A DNA stretch of 64,000 nt from Dryas octopetala. Its lineage: Eukaryota; Streptophyta; Magnoliopsida; Rosales; Rosaceae. Numbering within the stretch: position 1 is the first letter of the stretch; every line of letters begins with the position of its first letter. Positions 10,401 to 18,620 of the stretch are shown piece by piece. The position numbers were made by a program, and so were the translations under genes. Below the pieces are notes generated by a model. The model saw only the letters and a program-made list of their open reading frames with translations. It searched no databases and had not been told where the DNA came from. The stretch lies in contig OY992834.1 of assembly GCA_963921425.1 (NCBI GenBank), positions 20,535,923 through 20,599,922 of the forward strand, given 5' to 3'.

Positions 10401-11265
10401 TACCATGAACAGTCCTTGGCCCTTTGCCCAATGGGGCATTGACTTAATCGGACCAATGACCGAGGGGAAGGGCAAGGTCAAAATGGCAGTAGTCGCAGTG
10501 GACTACTTCACTAAGTGGGCAGAGGCCGAACCCTTGGCAAAGGCAACCACCCAGACCATCAAGAGCTTTGTATGGAAGAACATAATTTGCCGCTTTGGTC
10601 TCCCTTACGCTATTATCACTGACAATGGCAAGCAGTTCGACAACAAAGAGTTCAAGTCATTTTGCTCCGCCTTCAACATCAAGGTTTTCTTTGCCTCTCC
10701 TGGTCATCCTCAGGCCAACGGGCAGGTCGAGGCAGTCAACAAGACCATTAAACATACCTTGAAGACCAAGCTTGATGCCAAGAAGGGAAAGTGGCCTGAC
10801 CTCCTACCCGAAGTCTTATGGTCCTACCGGACGACCTGTCGGTCCTCGACCGGGGAAACCCCCTTTTCTTTGGCCTTTGCTTCTGAAGCCGTCATCCCAG
10901 TTGAGGTCGGGCTTGCCTCTTACCGCCTCGATACATTTCAGCCTGAGCACAATGCTGACCAGCTAGCCCTCAGTCTCGACCTCGCTGAAGAGCATCGGGC
11001 CCAAGCTGAGCTACACAAGTACGCCTACCAGCAACGGGCTACTCGATACTACAATTCTAAAGTTAAGCCTCGCCACTTCCGAGTGGGGGACTGGGTCCTG
11101 CGCAGCACTACCTTGGCCAAAACGGGTGCTTTAAAACCTAATTGGGAAGGACCGTATGAAGTCATTGAAGTCATCCGCCCAGGCACATACAGGCTCCGCG
11201 CCACAACTGGCAAGGAACTCGGCCACCCTTGGCACGCCGAGCACCTCCGCTACTTTTACAAGTAG
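7498..11265 (+). CDS. Tat element pol polyprotein (protease-RT-RNase H-aRNase H-integrase)
   Basis: One open frame of about 1,250 residues makes the element's replication enzymes. Counting from 7510, the protease signature VDCGSSVNILF is right at the start, so the N-terminal side of protease is missing or joined to the gag deletion. Reverse transcriptase follows, with WRMCVDFTDLNKACP near 285 and YVDDMLVKS near 388. The gypsy RNase H region is near 555-620. A second, archaeal-like RNase H begins LYVDGSSNQQGSGAGLVLI near 687. Integrase has an HHCC finger near 905-950 (H..H..CIKC) and catalytic D, D and E near 977, 1037 and 1073 (GIDLIGPM, ITDNGKQF, QVEAVNK). The frame has no ATG at its head, so it would need gag readthrough or shifting, which this copy lacks. 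The stop is directly after LRYFYK. Confidence 0.92.
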   Translation, partial: ANFDVARILVDCGSSVNILFASAFTALGIDKERLDRSVAPLLSFSGDVVTPLGGIYLPLTLGRYPSSATTTTQFLVVDCPTAYNVILGRPALNQLKVMISTHLLLIKFPTPCGTGVVKGNQVSARSCYTTSVKKKKEAMPSMAVSVSPTCPTPDPPEDPRDSSFRAIAQPDDNHVEEVLISPAYPDRKVRVGTQLSIALRDELINFLRANAEVFAWSYDDMPGISPEVISHRLSLNPRHRPVRQKRRQYKPEIYAAMKEEVDKLQKIGFIREVSYPDWLANVVMVKKSNGKWRMCVDFTDLNKACPKDSFPLPRIDQLVDATAGHALLSFMDAYSGYNQILMHSSDQDNTAFIIDRGLYCYKVMPFGLKNAGATYQRLVNSIFSEYIGKSMEVYVDDMLVKSVRAEDHVHKLSEMFSVLKKYQMRLNPAKCTFGVFLGKFLGFMVSQRGIEANPEKIKALIDMQSPRTQKEVQSLTGRVAALTRFISKATDRCAPFFKTLKARTKYIDWTPECEKAFQDLKEYMSKSPLLSKPEPGEELLLYLSVSLTATSSVLIRLEDRVEHPVYYTSKALQDAETRYPEIEKLALALVTSARRLRPYFQAHPIVVLTNQPLRQVLQRPEVSGRLIKWSIELSEFDISYRPRPAIKGQAIADFISESTFLPEAEPSSTIVSTTDPPTSSTPAIRLDRPIWSLYVDGSSNQQGSGAGLVLIAPDQTTIEYALRFGFQASNNEAEYEAFIAGLSLALHMDVEQLRIYSDSQLVVNQVTQEYQTKGERMAAYFTKVQSLLNQFSAYQLIQIPRADNERADALARLASAVDHEAGRSVPVEFLPQRSIDVMEVCQSAQQASWMDPLLAFLKHGNPPADKAEARRLRHRASRYTIINDKLYKRGFSLPYLRCLTPEQGDYILREIHEGVCGNHAGAHSLAHKAIHQGYYWPTLRADARKLTQKCIKCQKFATFPHQPPEPLTTMNSPWPFAQWGIDLIGPMTEGKGKVKMAVVAVDYFTKWAEAEPLAKATTQTIKSFVWKNIICRFGLPYAIITDNGKQFDNKEFKSFCSAFNIKVFFASPGHPQANGQVEAVNKTIKHTLKTKLDAKKGKWPDLLPEVLWSYRTTCRSSTGETPFSLAFASEAVIPVEVGLASYRLDTFQPEHNADQLALSLDLAEEHRAQAELHKYAYQQRATRYYNSKVKPRHFRVGDWVLRSTTLAKTGALKPNWEGPYEVIEVIRPGTYRLRATTGKELGHPWHAEHLRYFYK

Positions 11266-11330
11266 ACAAATGTTGTACCCCCCGGGGACTTTTTTCAATT
11301 TTATCTATGTTATCACTTTCAATAAATACA

Positions 11331-11710
11331 AGTCCTACCACGGACACTTTTTTCTTCATTTTTATTTAAAGTGTTAATTGGCTGTATGGCCCCCGGGCCA
11401 TCAGACATCCGACCCTGCCCATATCCGCCCCATGCATTCAAGGGAAGCTAAGTACCATGCATTCAGGGCGCGGCTATGGCAAATGCATTCAAGGGAAACT
11501 AAGTACCATGCATTCACGAAAGTCCTACCACGGACACGTTTTTCTTCATTTTTATTCAAAGTGTTGATTGGCTGTATGGACCCCCGGGCCATCAGACAGC
11601 CGACCCTGCCCATATCCGCCCCATGCATTCAAGGGAAGCTAAGTACCATGCATTCAGGGCGCGGCTATGGCAAATGCATTCAAGGGAAACTAAGTACCAT
11701 GCGTTCACAG
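11331..11710 (+). repeat. 190-bp tandem duplication after pol
   Basis: Two copies, beginning AGTCCTACCACGGACAC at 11331 and 11521, are near identical for about 190 bp. Each contains smaller repeats of the form CATGCATTCAAGGGAAACTA, and further partial copies continue to about 11790. The open frames here come from the repeats and are not credible genes. Confidence 0.9.
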
Positions 11711-11973
11711 GAAAATCAATTTCATGCATCCAAGGGAAACTAAGTACCATGCATTGGATAAAAATCTGCAATACCATGTATTCAAAAGAAGGGCATCCTA
11801 CCCCATAACGGGTCGGACACCCTCCAAATCATCCAAATAACAAGTACAAAACTTAATAATCAAAAGAGTTTGCAAGTTGGCACGGGCCACATCCGACCCG
11901 ACCATACAACTCAAATCAAAATAGGGTAATGGTCCGCCCACCCCTGCCCCCGGGCCATAAGTGCAACAGATGC

Positions 11974-14103
11974 CTATTTGGGATCCTCTCCCATATCACG
12001 CTCTCTAACTGGGGATGCTATGTCCTCATGCTCTACCTCCTGGGCACCTTCCTCCGGGATGTTGCCAGGCACTTCGTTGCCAGCCCCTAGCAGACCACGC
12101 ACGCGGTCCCAGTCAAAGTCAGGGCACATCTCCTCGAGCTCCAATTTGCAATCGCCAAAGCCCATGGCATAGCCGCTGTTGTACTCATTGTCCAACTCCT
12201 GCCTAGCCTGGTCCGCCTCTTGCTTGGCTTGGCTCAGCTCCTGCCCGCTCTGCTCCAACTCCTGCCTAGCCTGGTCTGCCTCCTTCCCGGCCTGCAGCAG
12301 CTCGGCCTGCAACGCCTGGTTCTGGGCAACCAGGGTACCGACCCTCTCCTCAGCTGAGAGCGCTCTGTCCTTCCTCACCACGAAGCTCGACATCTCGTCC
12401 TTCATCTTCTCCACCGTGGCCAGGACCCTAACATGTGCCTGATAAGTGAAGAACAGTGCCTGCCAGGTCGGATGCCACGAACATGTTATCACAAGCTATA
12501 AAGTTTAAACTTTGGACATCTCGTCATACTATACCACTTCCCCTTACCTGGGACTGCTCAGTAAAGGCCCGCTGCAAGACCGATAGTGGCTCAACCTCAT
12601 CGCCAATCACCCGGTCATCCCTCCCCTTCTTCAGGGATCCTCCAAAGTCTGTCACTGCCTGCTGTGCCAGACGATCCTCCTCTGGGACTGGATCAGACGC
12701 AGTGGCTGTGGCTGCCCTCTTGCCCTCTCTCCCGGGCTCGGCCGCATCTAATACCGTCTTCCTTTTCCTCCCGGGAGAAACCGCCTTCGGAACCTGGGTG
12801 TTGGTAGACCCACTATGCCTCATACCCCCGGGCACCGTTGCACCTCTACTTGCATTCCCCTGGGACGAGCCACCCCCAGCCAACAGTGCCCCCATCATCA
12901 TCCTCCTCTGGGCAGGCGGGGCATGACCAACCGGTCTACTTGTTTTCTTCGTGTTGGCCATCTTCACTGAAAGACCAAAATAAAATTCAATGAGCACAAA
13001 TTATTATCTCATCAACTAATATTCCAAGAGGGGAGGTACAGAAGCTCGCCTGGGACTCCGAAGCCGTACTTGGCCAATTTTTCAGGAGACAAGAGGTAGG
13101 CAGCGCTCAACTTTCGGGCAGGTCGGCTAAGCACCCTCCGCACCTCTTCCGCGCTATCCTCCGACAATGGAAGCTTCTCCCACTCACCCCCTGCAAAATC
13201 AAACAACAAAAGACTATCAGTATAAGCATAACATCAGCTAATAATCCAAGTGTACATAGACCAATGCATCGGCCCAGCCAGGCAACCTATTATGTGGAAA
13301 TTTGTCGGCACCCTATTCATGGTCCTCCTCTCACTCCGGCCAAACTCCCAGGCTCCGCTCGCAAAGAACCATTTTTTCTTCCACTCCTTGTGAGCGTCTG
13401 GGTGGCCTACCTGTATTTGGCGAGTCGCCCCATCGGTGAACTGCCCGTTCGCCAACTGCGAGCAGTACACCCAACCCCACAATTTGGGACTCGACTTAAT
13501 TTCAAACAAGTGTGAAAATTGAGCCATACTCGGGGCACCATACCCCTCATCCCGGAACATCACATACAACCCAATTAATGTCCTCCAACTATTGGGCGTC
13601 AGCTGAGCTGGTGCAATCCATAACTTCCTCAACATATACTGGAAATAGGGGTGGAGAGGAAGCCTAAACCCATGGTGGAAACTCTTGGCAAAACACAAAA
13701 TATGCCCCTCTGGCGGGTCACTCAAGACATCATCCTCTCCCGGGAGGCTCAGGTGGATATAATCGGGAATGTGGAACTCTACCCTCAATTTTTCAAGGTC
13801 CTCCTCCGTCATCCTATTCTCACACAACCCATCCACGGACCAGTAAGGCACAATGCGCCCACCCACATCATCACAACTAGTGGGTGTCTCTCCATCATCG
13901 CTGTCCTCACTACCAGTGCTTTTTCCCTCACTTCCCATCACCATGGACAAGCTCTCCTGGACGGTCTTGAGCACTTTGCCCACCCCCATATTTCCACACC
14001 CCATCCGGGGTCGAGGCATGTTTGGCCTCATCGGTGTCCCATCACTTGCGGACGCCCGATCAGACTCCCCCTCTGTAGAACTGTTCTCATCTGAAGAAGC
14101 CAT
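11974..14103 (-). CDS. Antisense accessory gene of the Tat element (gypsy-type transposon protein), four exons
   Basis: Exons on the minus strand: 14103-13287, 13190-13017, 12966-12548, 12459-11974. All junctions are GT/AG, their phases (1, 1, 0) fit, and the sum is 1,896 nt, or 631 codons plus stop. The N-terminal part is acidic and Ser/Glu-rich (MASSDENSSTEGES). The middle matches the plant 'putative gypsy type transposon' family (Transposase_28-like), with FRLPLHPYFQYMLRKLWIAP and NSWRTLIGLYVMFRDEGYG. Then comes a basic, proline-rich linker, and the last exon is a Gln/Glu-rich coiled coil (ALQAELLQAGKEADQARQEL). Accessory genes in this position are known from Tat elements, and their function is not established. 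An in-frame upstream ATG at 14154 is possible but less typical. Intron 2 is only 50 nt. An alternative acceptor for exon 4 at about 12484 is also in phase. The gene looks intact although gag is broken. Confidence 0.8.
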
Positions 14104-14639
14104 GAAATGTCCGACCTCAGCACACCTGCCCATCCAAGACAACACCATGGACATATCAGATCAATACGGGTTTCCTACCCCCCGTATGTGCTCGGATACA
14201 CCCAATTTGACAACATTCACCCTTTCACATGCTCAGCCACCAATCATTTATCAATGCCCGTATTCACAATATCAATTCAAGCAGACAAGCAATAAAAAAT
14301 CAAGCCTTTACCTATGTTCCGCGGCTACAACGGCTCAGACGGGTTCCGACCCACTTCTCTTGCCTCCTCGGAACCTGGACAACAACACCACCCAATAAAT
14401 TGCATAGTCAAAAAATGAGGGCATGCTGCCTACCCAGTGCTCGGCAAGGCTCATACCCACTTGCACCTCCACCTGCCCCTACTCACACTATCCACAAAAT
14501 TGACAAACAGAATTCCAAGGTCCGCCTCAGGCTGGACGACCACAACTTCTCAAAGTTCTCAATTTTTTCAAAGGCACAATCAATATATCAAGTGGGTAGG
14601 AAAATTTTTATTTCAAATTACCTACCTCAAAGTGTGAAA

Positions 14640-15250
14640 ATCAAGCGGCCCGAGACCCGTGCTCTTCCGCCCGCCCACGCCCACCAACTGCTCCGAGCCG
14701 AGCAGCCCACTGCTCCGAGCCGAGCAGCCCACTGCTCCGAGCCGAGCAGCCCACCGATCCGGGCACACTACAGCCCCCCTGCACCGCGCCTCCACTACAG
14801 ACCCGAGCCCAGCCCGCTCAAACAGCCCCTGCACCGCGCCTCCGCTGCAGACCCGAGCCCAGCCCGCGCACCCGAGCCGCGCCGCTTCTCCAGAAAAGAC
14901 AGCCCCAAGTTCGACCCGAGCTCTTCCCACCGACCCGAGCAAGAACCCAGGCGCACACCACGGCGCCGACCCGAGCTCGATCCGGGCTCTTCTTTCTCCG
15001 ACCCGAGCCCGACGAGCAGACCACCCCACCCGAGCCCAACACTAGCCCGAGCTCGCCTCTTCTCTTCCGACCCGAGCTCGCCTCTTCTCTTCCGACCCGC
15101 GAAGAAATCCGACCCGAGCTCGCCTCTTCTCTTCCGACCCGCGCAGAAATCCAACCCGAGCCCCCTCCTCCTTCACGACCCGAGCAGGCCCCAGCCACTC
15201 CAACTTTTCCGGCCCGAGCCCTCCCCTCACAAATCCCACCCGAGCAGCTC
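14640..15250. repeat. GC-rich minisatellite block upstream of the antisense gene
   Basis: The block is built from gacccgagc-type units. Blocks include three copies of a unit containing ccgagcagcccactgctccg (about 14690-14760), two copies of a 45-bp unit with cccctgcaccgcgcctcc (about 14776-14875), and three copies of agctcgcctcttctcttccg (about 15053-15140). On the minus strand it lies just upstream of the antisense gene, so it may hold that gene's promoter or 5' leader. Long open frames across it on both strands come from the repeat composition. Confidence 0.8.
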
Positions 15251-15696
15251 TTCCTTTTTTCCTATTTCGAAAACACAGCTGCTCTTTGGTTGGTCTTTTA
15301 ATATCAACTTTCTCTCTCTCTCCCAAATAAATCTACAGTACCAAGTGTAAGATTTGGGGGTGGGTCTTTTATACCTGAGCTACACTGCTTAATCCCAGAT
15401 TCTTATTTACAGAGGGCAACATCCCACCAATACATTGAACGGGGTTCACTGGGTTTCTTGCGAAGTGTCTACTGCTCGGAATGCAGGGTGATCAGATATT
15501 TAAAAAAAAAAAAAAAAAAAGAGAAATCAAGTGTCATCTGTAACCCCCAAGTTTTCCTGCAGTACAGCTTTTCTTGCTAAGGAACTTGGGGGACTTCTAG
15601 ACAATAGCTTAAGCAGGAACAAGTGTGTGGTTACTTGTCGTTCTGCTCGGACTCTTTTGTGTACAAAGTTCCCAACCAAGAAGTATATTTTGCTCG

Positions 15697-15713
15697 GAAA
15701 CTTGGGGGACTTC
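15697..15713 (+). other. Polypurine tract region of the Tat element
   Basis: GAAACTTGGGGGACTTC directly precedes the 3' LTR. A very similar AACTTGGGGGACTTCTAG occurs about 115 bp upstream (near 15583). The G-rich core next to the LTR is where plus-strand synthesis would be primed. Confidence 0.7.
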
Positions 15714-16348
15714 TGTTCGTACGACTAATCATCTCGGCATAACGACAAGTCACACAAGGCCTAACACCATGCTGTTTGGGCCTAGACCCAAAAGACTAAG
15801 CCCTTCCTGGGCTCCTAGCCCATGACCTCCTAGGCTCCGGCCTCATGGGCTCCGGCCCCCTGGGCCCCGGCCTTTTAGGCTCCGGCCTCCCAAGCTCAAG
15901 CCTCCCGGGCCCCCGGCCCGTGTCAATTCACTCGGATCCTCGAGACCGGTGCCACGTGGCGCTCCTACAGTGCAAGTCACCACAAAGGACACGTGTCGTC
16001 ACCGGATTGGTTGACACTCTTCCAAAGGTACTATAAAAGAGGTACCTTCTTGTCACAAAAGGACAACTGAAATCATTATTATACTATTCACTCACTCTGC
16101 TCTCAGATCTCTCTGGACACTGACTTGAGCGTCGGAGGAGCTTTGGCCGGCACCACACCGGTGCCCTTTCCGCTCACTTTTGTGTACCTGTGCAGGGTGC
16201 TTGGATATCATTCTCTCTCATTACTCACCAGTCGGACCCAGCTACCCGTTCCTGCCCCACTTCGACGTGTCATCCACTCAGTGGTGGGTCAACGGGCCTA
16301 CGTGGTTTGACACGACGTTGACTGCTTTACCATTTTTGAGCATCAACA
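15714..16348 (+). repeat. 3' LTR of the Tat element
   Basis: 635 bp, TGTTCGTACG to CATCAACA, near identical to the 5' LTR. Differences by eye include CACGTG versus CACTTG, three single transitions in U5, and two changes in the last 50 bp. It carries two intact CACGTG cores at 15953 and 15990. ATGAA follows as target duplication. Confidence 0.95.
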
Positions 16349-17863
16349 ATGAAGTCGATGTAATTGCTAGCATCACTCTTGGCAGATTACAATAGTCTGA
16401 TCGGCTAATATGGCATTATACAAAAAAGGGATTAATGTCATTTTATTCCCCAGACTATTACACATGTATCAGTTTGCTCCCCAGACTTCTAATTTGGAAA
16501 ATTAAGGACCCTGACTTTTTTAATTTTGCCAATTAAGGTTATTCCGTCAATTTATACATTTTTCATCTAAAATGTCGAGATGATCAAGCAAAATTTAGCA
16601 AGAAATAAAAGAGGAAAAATGATGCATGAGGAAAAAATTATAAGATCTAATTGGAAGGGACCATTTTGCCCTCAAAGATTTGGATAAAAAATGTGTAAAT
16701 TGACAAAAGAACCTCAATTGGCAAAATTGAAAAAGTCAGAGTCCTTAATTTTCTAAATTAGAAGTCTGGGGAGCAAACTGATACAAGTGTAATAGTCGGG
16801 GGAGCAAAATGATATTAATCCCTACAAAAAATGGGGTGTACAATGTAAGAAGTGGCTATTGGCTTGCTACGTCATCTGAAGCACATATGACTAGCAGCTC
16901 TTCACAATGATCTACCCAACAATTTTGGCGCAAATTATGGAATATGAAATTTCTAGGAAGATTAAATTGTTCTTATGGCGTTGCTGCTGCGAAATCCTTT
17001 CTTGTGGAGTTAATTTTTTTCGAAGGAAGATTCTTCCAACCCCAGCTTGTCCATGTTGCAGGAAGAAGCCTAAGTCTGTTCTACAAGCAATAGGCTATAT
17101 GGAGATGTTCTGTTCTTAGTGAGGTGGTGAGTTGGCCTATGGGGAGTCATTTTATTAACTTCTTCCAGCGTGTGCTGCATGTATTATCCTATACGGAGTG
17201 GGAAGAATTCGCTTTTATTTGCTAGGGTATTTGGAATTTGAAGAATGAATTTATGCATAACGGAGTGGAAGGAGATGGACCAACGTCTTATACTAGATTG
17301 ATTACCTACGTCAACAACCGTCTCACACGGCAGCTAAGCCACAAGAAAAATGGAGGAAGCCTACGGCAGGAACTTTTAAATCAATGTGGACGGTGGTGTT
17401 TTGAATCGGTCTCAAGTATGTGGTCTTGGTGTGGTGATCCTTGATAGTATTGGCCAGGTGCTTCTTGCTTCTTCCAAACATGTCCCGAGCATTTACTCTC
17501 CACGTGAGACTGAACTAATGGCTGCCATTATGGGCTTGCAACTTGCTGCATATTTGGGTCTTCGGTGTATCACTCTTGAATTGGACGCCAAGATGCCATT
17601 CAGAGCATCAATTATCCTTCTTGTTGTTTCGCGGCTGACGGGGTTTTAGTTGAAGATGCCAAGTTTTATTTGTTGAGTTTTGAATCGGTGGTCTGTTGTT
17701 ACTACAAACGAGAGAGCAATGAGGTAGTGCACCTTCTTACTTAATACGATGAGTCACATGTTAGTTTCAACATTTGTTTTGATGATTTGCCAAGTTGGCT
17801 TGCCGTAACTATCCATACTGATGCGTATTGAATAAAATTACAGTCTTTCTCTATAAAAAAAAT
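16349..17863 (+). pseudogene. L1-type LINE, C-terminal part: zinc-binding region, RNase H, 3' tail (decayed)
   Basis: Downstream of the Tat element the LINE resumes and is soon interrupted by a MITE. From about 16940 a frame reads KIKLFLWRCCCEILSCGVNF, followed by a CPCC pair. This is the zinc-binding domain that follows reverse transcriptase in plant LINEs. Around 17390-17620 an RNase H-like frame shows CGLGVVILDSIGQVLLAS and RETELMAAIMGLQLAAYLGL. Stops and shifts break it into short pieces. The 3' end has AATAAA and a short A run near 17855-17863, consistent with a LINE tail. Confidence 0.8.
16428..16822. mobile_element. 395-bp Mutator-type MITE inside the LINE
   Basis: The ends are GGGATTAATGTCATTTTATT and its imperfect inverse, and the inverted repeats cover about 100 bp each. 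It is flanked by a perfect 9-bp duplication TACAAAAAA (16419-16427 and 16823-16831). There is no coding capacity. Confidence 0.9.
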
Positions 17864-18620
17864 ACAATATCATGTACTTTAACATACTCCGTATTTACTT
17901 TGAATACCCAAAAAAAAAAAAAACCTAACTCTATCTAGCTTAACTTTAAAAAACTCACATCCGCATAACCCCCTACCGCACAATAGATGCATCCATGACA
18001 ATGACAGAGCTAGAAAACTTTAAAAGGGGACACTTGAGACTTCAAGCATTTTTGTTTTGTTTTGACAATTAAAGTTAGTTTTTATCTTGTTGCAAAAGTT
18101 CCTAATTCTATATTCTATTATCTATTCCTTTAAATTTTTTACATGAGCAAATATTATTCAAATAAAAGAAGAATGTGTGACCAAATTAAATCTAGAGTAA
18201 GAGATGATATTTTTGAATTAATAAGATGAAAGTAAGAGACTAATAGAAAGAAAAAACAAAGAGGGAAAAGATTTGTTATAATATTCTTTTCAATTTTTTT
18301 TATTGTATGAAAGAAAGGAAAAAAGAAAATTAATTAAAAGGGTGAGGGGGAGCACATGACGTACCCCCTTTGCCTGTTGTGGCTCCGCTAGTGATCTTCG
18401 GCACATCACATCCTTCCACCAGATTTTACACCTCATTTTTGTTGTTAAGGGTTTAGTTATTATATGTTTTTTTTTTAGTAATGGATATGATGCTTTTTAT
18501 GGATTAATGCAAAAATTATGGTTGTACAGTGAGATCTCGTGAGGTTTTAAATTATTTTCACATGACCCTTTATGTTAGAATTCCGTCTAAAAATATCTCT
18601 ACATGATAAATTTAATCTTA
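17864..18620. other. AT-rich intergenic sequence without a gene
   Basis: I see no coding frame, no splice-consistent exon and no clear repeat boundary here. A phrase near 18340-18390 (gggagcacatgacgtacccc) resembles degenerate transposon ends, but I could not find a partner. Confidence 0.5.

Larger units (their letters stand above)
5105..16348 (+). mobile_element. Full-length Ty3/gypsy LTR retrotransposon, Tat lineage, with antisense gene
   Basis: Two 635-bp LTRs (TG...CA) bound an 11,244-bp element flanked by a perfect 5-bp duplication, ATGAA at 5100-5104 and 16349-16353. In order it holds a primer-binding site, a leader with an 8-bp minisatellite, gag, pol, a 190-bp tandem duplication, an antisense spliced gene, a GC-rich minisatellite block and a polypurine tract. 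Pol has the gypsy order (protease, reverse transcriptase, RNase H, integrase) with a second RNase H-like domain before integrase, the mark of the Tat group. The LTRs differ at only about six positions by eye, so the insertion is recent. Gag is broken, so this copy cannot be autonomous as read. Confidence 0.93.

Noticed and set aside
11378..11808. Open frames of 60-120 residues with repeated MHSREAKYHAF-like units
   Set aside because: They are encoded by the 190-bp tandem duplication and simply repeat it.
14229..15350. 373-residue plus-strand open frame
   Set aside because: It runs through the GC-rich minisatellite and over the 5' end of the antisense gene. Its composition is Pro/Ser/Arg repeats, with no motif.
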